64,000 bases of DNA from CAWCQC01 sp963819905 (lineage in GTDB: Bacteria; Actinomycetota; Thermoleophilia; Gaiellales; Gaiellaceae). How positions within the stretch are numbered: the stretch's first letter is position 1; every line of letters begins with the position of its first letter. The stretch is from positions 372,001-436,000 of the forward strand of contig CAWFXP010000010.1 in the NCBI GenBank assembly GCA_963819905.1, given 5' to 3'. Positions 59,879 through 64,000 of this stretch are shown one piece after another. The notes beneath the pieces are model-generated. The model was not told where the DNA came from. It searched no databases and saw only the letters and a program-made list of their open reading frames with translations. A program made the translations under genes and the position numbers.

Positions 59879-60793
59879 TCACGTCGTCGCCTCGGCGTCG
59901 GCTCGCCTCGTCGTGCGCAGGTAGTACAGCATCAGCACGAGCAGCACGAGCGAGAGCAGGACGGTCAGCACCGCCCCGGTCACCTTCTCGGAGCCCTGCC
60001 GGGTGAGCTGGTCGATCTGGTTGCCGATCATCGACGTCTTCGCCGAGGCCGAGACGAGGTCGTTCGTGTAGTAGTCGCCGAACATCGGCAGGGCGATCAG
60101 GACGACGCCGGCGAGGATGCCCGGCACCGAGAGCGGCAGCGTCACCCGGCGGAACGCGCCGAACGGGCTCGAGCCGAGGTCGCGCGCCGCCTCGATCTGG
60201 CGCTGGTCGATCCGGTCGAGCGCGGCGAAGAGGGGGATGATGAGGAACGGGATGTAGCCGTAGACGAGCGCGATCACCACTGTCGCGGGCTGTCCCTCGA
60301 GCCAGCCGCCCTCGCTCGAGAGGAGGCCGAGGCTCATGAAGAGCCGGTCGATCGAGATCCAGTCGAGGAACGTCGTCGCCCAGCCGTCCGGCGAGAGCAG
60401 GTTGATCCAGGCGAGCATCCGCATCAGGTAGTTGATCCAGAAGGGAAGGACGAGCAGGAGGAGCACGACTCCCTTCCACCTGCCCGCGTGACGCGCCGCG
60501 AAATAGGCGACGGGGTAGCCGATGACGAGCGAGATGGCGAGCGCGATCGCGATGTAGGCGAACGTTCGCAGGAACACGGTCAGGAACTGGCCGCCGTCCC
60601 AGATGTTCTCGAGCACATCGAGCACGTAGCCGACGTTCCACTGCGTCGGGCTCCAGAACGGCACCACCTCGTTGAGCGTGTTCGTGTTGCCGAACGCGAC
60701 GGCGAGAACGGCGTAGAACGCGATCAGGAAGAAGATCGTCAGCCAGGCGACGCCCGGAAGCGCGAGCCAGCGCCAGAGTCCGCGTTCTTCCAT
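59879..60793 (-). CDS. potB: Polyamine ABC permease PotB-like
   Basis: The 304-aa protein starts at ATG 60793 with six transmembrane helices. The EAA loop is IDQRQIEAARDLGSSPFGAF, followed by RRVTLPLSVPGILAGVVLIA. LPFWINYLMRMLAWINLL is characteristic of PotB. It forms the membrane channel with PotC. It begins 9 bases after potD, and its stop is followed directly by the intercistronic repeat. Confidence 0.9.
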   Translation of the reverse strand: MEERGLWRWLALPGVAWLTIFFLIAFYAVLAVAFGNTNTLNEVVPFWSPTQWNVGYVLDVLENIWDGGQFLTVFLRTFAYIAIALAISLVIGYPVAYFAARHAGRWKGVVLLLLVLPFWINYLMRMLAWINLLSPDGWATTFLDWISIDRLFMSLGLLSSEGGWLEGQPATVVIALVYGYIPFLIIPLFAALDRIDQRQIEAARDLGSSPFGAFRRVTLPLSVPGILAGVVLIALPMFGDYYTNDLVSASAKTSMIGNQIDQLTRQGSEKVTGAVLTVLLSLVLLVLMLYYLRTTRRADAEATT

Positions 60794-60802
60794 CCTCGAC
60801 CG

Positions 60803-62152
60803 CTACCCGGCCTTGAACTCCGACCAGGCGTTCTCCCAGAGCCGCTCGCCCTCGACCGTCAGCGCGAGCAGCTGGTCGTTCACCGGGAACTGCTCCGGCC
60901 GGATGACGGCCGAGTCGAGCGTGTCGGGGATGAGGCCGCTGTCGATCAGCGACTCGGCCGTGATCCCGTTCTGGGGCGGGACGTAGCCGTTGAAGTTCAC
61001 GAAGTTGTCGTAGGCGTTCTTCTCGTCGAGCATGAAGTTGAGGAATGTGTGCGCGAGGGCGGGCCTGTCGGTGGCGCGTGTGATGCACAGGAAGTCGTTC
61101 TGGACGACCCCGCCGCTCGGCGGGCCCCAGAAGGAGAGTGCATCGGGAGGCGTGCCCTTGGGGAGGTAGTAGATGACCGCGGCCAGGAGGTCACCCGACC
61201 AGGAGTGGTGGAGCCAGGACTTGCCCTCGGGCAGCGTCTGGTAGTCGGTGATCGTCACCTTGATGTTCGAGAGCTCCGTCAGCTGCTGGAGATCCTGGCC
61301 TGCCTTCGCGATGATCTCCGGGTCCTCGGTGTTCACGTCGGCGATCGCGCCGCGCGCCATCGCGTCGCGCTGCATGGGCATGCTCAGCGCGTCGCGCTTG
61401 TCGTCGAGCAGGCCGACCTTGCCGCGCCACTCTCCGGAGTCCCAGAAGATGTCCCAGGGGACGTCCATCGCCGCGATGTCCACGTCGATCTTGTCGTTCC
61501 GCCAGCCGATCCCGTCCTGCCAGAGGACGTACGGGACGGTGTAGCCCGCGCCGCGGTCGTAGAACGGGTCCTGGAGCTGGGGCCAGACGTTCGCCTCGAG
61601 GTTCGGTAGGTAGGAGTGGTTCAGCGGTTGCAGGAGCTGCTTCGCCATGAGCTGCACGATCACGCTCCCGCTGAGCCCGACAAGCACGTCGAAGTCGACC
61701 TGGCCGGAGGAGAGCTTCGCGACCGCCTCGTCGGAGGAGTTGTAGGTGCCCACCTCCACCTTGCGGTCGAACTGCTCCCGGAACCGCTTGAGAAGGCCCG
61801 GGTCGATGTAGTCGGGGTAGTTGAAGAGACGGAGCGTTCCGTCCTCGAGCGCCAGGCCGTCGGCGATCGGCGGGTTGTCGTCGGTGATCGACCACGTCAC
61901 GCTGTTGTCCGTGCGCGGCAGCGGCAGGCCGCCCGGGCCGACGGGCTTCGGGACGACGAGCTGCGAGGCCAAGCCGCTCCCGCCGGAGGCGACGGTGCCC
62001 TCGCCCCCGTCCTCGCAGAAGCCGATCGGCGTGGTCGTGTTCTGGCAGGCCGCGAGCGCGCCTGCGGCGCCGATTCCTGCGGCGGCGCCGGCCGCGCCGC
62101 GCAGGAGCTGGCGTCGGGTCAGTCCGTCGGATCGATCCTTGGGGTGTCTCAT
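60803..62152 (-). CDS. potD: Polyamine-binding protein PotD-like, Tat lipoprotein
   Basis: The 449-aa protein has a twin-arginine signal (TRRQLLRGAAG) and a lipobox GALAAC with Cys36, so it is probably exported folded and lipid-anchored. The mature part has the PotD/PotF fold: TLRLFNYPDYIDPGLLKRFR, SDEAVAKLSSGQVDFDVLVG, PYVLWQDGIGWRNDKIDV and WLHHSWSGDLLAAVIYY. It should capture a polyamine or related amine. The start overlaps the TetR gene stop (ATGA). Confidence 0.9.
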   Translation of the reverse strand: MRHPKDRSDGLTRRQLLRGAAGAAAGIGAAGALAACQNTTTPIGFCEDGGEGTVASGGSGLASQLVVPKPVGPGGLPLPRTDNSVTWSITDDNPPIADGLALEDGTLRLFNYPDYIDPGLLKRFREQFDRKVEVGTYNSSDEAVAKLSSGQVDFDVLVGLSGSVIVQLMAKQLLQPLNHSYLPNLEANVWPQLQDPFYDRGAGYTVPYVLWQDGIGWRNDKIDVDIAAMDVPWDIFWDSGEWRGKVGLLDDKRDALSMPMQRDAMARGAIADVNTEDPEIIAKAGQDLQQLTELSNIKVTITDYQTLPEGKSWLHHSWSGDLLAAVIYYLPKGTPPDALSFWGPPSGGVVQNDFLCITRATDRPALAHTFLNFMLDEKNAYDNFVNFNGYVPPQNGITAESLIDSGLIPDTLDSAVIRPEQFPVNDQLLALTVEGERLWENAWSEFKAG

Positions 62153-62757
62153 CGTCCCTCCATGACGACGGGAGCGGACAGCTCCCGGGTGATGCTCTCC
62201 CGTAGCAGGGATTCCGCCGTGTCGTGGTCGACGAGACCGATCAGCATGAGCCCTTCGATCCCGTCGAGGGCGGCCCCGAGGCGCCAGGCCGTGCGGAGCG
62301 TCGCGTCGTCGGCCGGGCCCGGGGCGTCCTCCTGCTCGGCGAGCAGCTCGCAGAGCCGCTCGATCCAGAAGCGGTAGCGCTCCTCCACGTCCGGTCTGAT
62401 GTCCGCGTCTAGGCGCATGCCGCTCCAGACCTCGCTCCAGAGTGCCCTGTTCTCGGCGAACACGGGCTCCTCGGCGAGGACGAGGAGAAGAAACTGCTCG
62501 AGGCGCAAGGCCGGATCGTCGAGCAGCGCCAGCTCGATCTCCACCCGCGCGTCCGCTACAGCCTCCGAGTGGCCGAAGGCGGCGCGGAGAAGGCCCTTAC
62601 GGGTCGCGAAGTAGTAGTGGACGAGCGCCTTCGAGACTCCTGCCTCTCGGGCGACCGCATCCATTCGCAGCCCCGTCCAGCCGTCCCGGGCGATCACCCG
62701 GCAGGCCGCGTCCAGGATCTCGACGACGCGATCAGGATCCTCTCGACGCTCGGCCAT
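62149..62757 (-). CDS. TetR-family regulator of the pot operon
   Basis: The 202-aa protein starts at ATG 62757 behind GGGGGAGAG. The N-terminal HTH is RDGWTGLRMDAVAREAGVSK and ALVHYYFATRKGLLRAAFGH. The C-terminal helical domain has WSEVWSGMRLDADIRPDVEE and ALDGIEGLMLIGLVD, which resembles BetI-like regulators. It is the first gene of the polyamine transporter operon, and its stop overlaps the potD start. A palindrome 21 bases upstream of the start is a likely autoregulatory operator. Confidence 0.88.
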   Translation of the reverse strand: MAERREDPDRVVEILDAACRVIARDGWTGLRMDAVAREAGVSKALVHYYFATRKGLLRAAFGHSEAVADARVEIELALLDDPALRLEQFLLLVLAEEPVFAENRALWSEVWSGMRLDADIRPDVEERYRFWIERLCELLAEQEDAPGPADDATLRTAWRLGAALDGIEGLMLIGLVDHDTAESLLRESITRELSAPVVMEGR

Positions 62758-62777
62758 CCGCTCTCCCCCGAGGACGT

Positions 62778-62795
62778 TGACTGACCGGACAGTCA
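62778..62795. promoter_or_regulatory. TetR-type operator between TetR and C45 gene
   Basis: TGACTGACCGGACAGTCA is an inverted repeat with 6-base arms (TGACTG/CAGTCA) around ACCGGA. It sits in the 110-base divergent region and overlaps a TTGACT that could be a -35 box for the plus-strand gene. Binding here could control both directions. Confidence 0.6.
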
Positions 62796-62867
62796 GCGCA
62801 GGGTAGCGCCCTCGCACGAGTGATACAAGCGACAACCGTTACGCACCGCCGCGGGCGCTCGGCTACC

Positions 62868-63986
62868 GTGGCCGCCGTGGCGGCGACCTACCCACACGTC
62901 CGGGTTCGCGGCGCTCCGCGCGAGCGGGGACGGGCCTACGGCGAGCAGGCTCGCGACCGCGTTCGCAGGTCCGTCGACGGGTATCGCGACCTGTTCGGAG
63001 CGCTCACCGGCTGGGGCTGGGAGCGCATCAGGAAGGAAGCCGCCCGCTTCGAGGAGCCGATCGCGGCCTTCGACGAGGCGTGCGCCGAGGAGCTCCGCGG
63101 GATCGCCGAGGGAGCCGCAGTCGACCTGGTCGACGTGCTGGCGCTGAACGTCCGCACGGAGATCGTCTATGCGGCGAAGGCCCGGTCGGCGCTCCGGGCG
63201 GCAGGCGGCTGCACGGCCGTCGCGCTCCTCCCGGAGGCGAGCGCCGGGGGTGAGACGATCGTCGCGCAGAACTGGGACTGGTACCCGCACTCGCTCGACA
63301 CGGTGGTCGTGCTCGAGTCGCAGCCCGACGAAGGGCCGGCGTTCGTCACCGTCGTCGAGGCCGGCCTGCTCGCCAAGGCGGGCATGAACGCGGCAGGTCT
63401 TGGGCTCGCGACGAACGCGCTGGCGACGGACGCAGACCGCGGCGAGCCGGGCGTTCCGTACCACGTCGTGCTGCGGGCAATCCTCGGCGCGCAGACGATC
63501 TCCGAAGCCCTGGCCGTGATCCAGCGCGGGCGGCGCTCGTCCTCGGCCGGCTACCTGCTGGCGCACGCCGACGGCCTCGCGGCGTACGTCGAGTCGGTCC
63601 CCGGCGACTACTCGGAGCTCAGCCTCCTCTTCCCGGTCGAGGGCGTCCTCGTTCACTCGAACCACTTCGTCACGCCTGGCTTCGCCGGGAAGGACGTGTC
63701 GCTGTGGGCGATGCCCGACAGCCCGTTCCGCCTCGACCGGATGAGCCGGCTGCTTCCCCGCCCCGCGGCCGTCGAGGACCTGCAGCGGCTGTTCGCCGAC
63801 CACGCGAACGCGCCGAGCGGAATCTGCTGCCACCCTGACCCGCGGCTGCCGGCCCACGAGCAGGGCGTCACGGCCGCCTCGATCGTCATGGCCCTCGATT
63901 CCCGCTCTGTGTGGCTCGCGGACGGGACGCCGTGCCTGGCCGAGTACCGCCGCCTCGAGCTCGATTCGCTGCTCGCCCATGCCTGA
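62868..63986 (+). CDS. C45-family (isopenicillin acyltransferase-like) amidohydrolase
   Basis: From GTG 62868 the protein has 372 aa. ERGRAYGEQARDRVRRSVDG is the N-terminal signature. GGCTAVAL places Cys115 at the autoprocessing position where the mature beta chain would begin with the nucleophile. VAQNWDWYPHSLD and NAAGLGLATNAL are family motifs. C45/AAT-like Ntn hydrolases cleave or form amide bonds. The divergent position to the polyamine operon suggests an N-acyl amine substrate (inference). The frame stays open upstream to 62820, and no clear ribosome site is seen. Confidence 0.8.
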   Translation: MAAVAATYPHVRVRGAPRERGRAYGEQARDRVRRSVDGYRDLFGALTGWGWERIRKEAARFEEPIAAFDEACAEELRGIAEGAAVDLVDVLALNVRTEIVYAAKARSALRAAGGCTAVALLPEASAGGETIVAQNWDWYPHSLDTVVVLESQPDEGPAFVTVVEAGLLAKAGMNAAGLGLATNALATDADRGEPGVPYHVVLRAILGAQTISEALAVIQRGRRSSSAGYLLAHADGLAAYVESVPGDYSELSLLFPVEGVLVHSNHFVTPGFAGKDVSLWAMPDSPFRLDRMSRLLPRPAAVEDLQRLFADHANAPSGICCHPDPRLPAHEQGVTAASIVMALDSRSVWLADGTPCLAEYRRLELDSLLAHA

Positions 63987-64000
63987 CGAGGGACGCGTGC

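Noticed and set aside
1..64000. CRISPR arrays, rRNA genes and known riboswitches
   Set aside because: I saw no regularly spaced repeats of 24-40 bases, no rRNA-like stretches and no convincing riboswitch core anywhere in the window.

Overview
The window is GC-rich DNA (visibly about two thirds G+C) with dense, often start/stop-overlapping operons, many GTG and TTG starts, an F420-type reductase, a LAL-class LuxR regulator and DUF6510/DUF6544/DUF6457 genes. This suggests an actinobacterium, most likely of the Thermoleophilia (Gaiellales/Solirubrobacterales) type. The taxonomic call is an inference from gene content only.

Positions 1-24.9 kb form an accessory, partly decayed region that ends at a tRNA-Val. 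It holds stress and redox genes: a LUD/DsbA/UBP-zinc-finger/DUF5996 operon, a 930-aa LAL regulator, pirin, a NiCoT-like permease, an F420-type reductase, WrbA, Dps and several alpha/beta hydrolases. Intact genes are repeatedly accompanied by broken paralogues: two 98% identical hydrolase copies 11.3 kb apart, a second frameshifted UBP finger, two NTF2 remnants and a lone hydrolase C-terminus. There are also orphan N- or C-terminal stubs (LLM luciferase, cNMP domain, MFS, epoxide hydrolase) and an enoyl-CoA hydratase split by an IS481 element. A 34-bp sequence motif recurs upstream of pirin, the F420-type reductase and an NTF2 gene, with a shortened copy between the LLM stub and the LAL regulator gene. 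The region closes with a sulfite-oxidase-like/flavin reductase/DUF6510 operon.

Between 24.9 and 28 kb, tRNA-Val (minus) and tRNA-Glu (plus) flank an MFS transporter fused to a cyclic-nucleotide-binding domain. Each tRNA is followed by its terminator and then, about 70 nt further on, by a related pair of 11-bp direct repeats. A phage small-terminase-like gene follows tRNA-Glu. This looks like two integration sites for related elements.

From 28 to 46 kb the content is core-like. It includes a membrane protein, a GerMN lipoprotein, a three-subunit proton-translocating transhydrogenase (pntAA-pntAB-pntB), and a plus-strand run of MFS, DUF6457, nitronate monooxygenase, SDR, glycogen-debranching-like enzyme and glycosyltransferase. 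A purM-purN-purH operon diverges from a PucR-type regulator.

From 46.9 to 64 kb lies a candidate amine/polyamine utilisation locus. One arm encodes a trimethylamine-dehydrogenase-like flavoenzyme with the flavin-anchoring cysteine and aromatic-bowl residues conserved, plus a class III aminotransferase. A divergent arm encodes an acyl-CoA synthetase, a sarcosine-oxidase-like enzyme, a ThDP-dependent decarboxylase-like enzyme, a HisC-like aminotransferase and an FAD monooxygenase. Convergent to it is a TetR-potD-potB-potC-potA operon, with a palindromic operator between TetR and a divergent C45-type acyltransferase. Four of these genes carry +1-type frameshifts, so sequence quality should be kept in mind.

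The most unusual feature is a roughly 175-bp intercistronic element found twice, in front of pntAB and in front of potC. Both copies lie in the same orientation, keep a 50-codon open frame of identical length that ends in an ATGA overlap with the next gene, and can form hairpins with compensatory changes.
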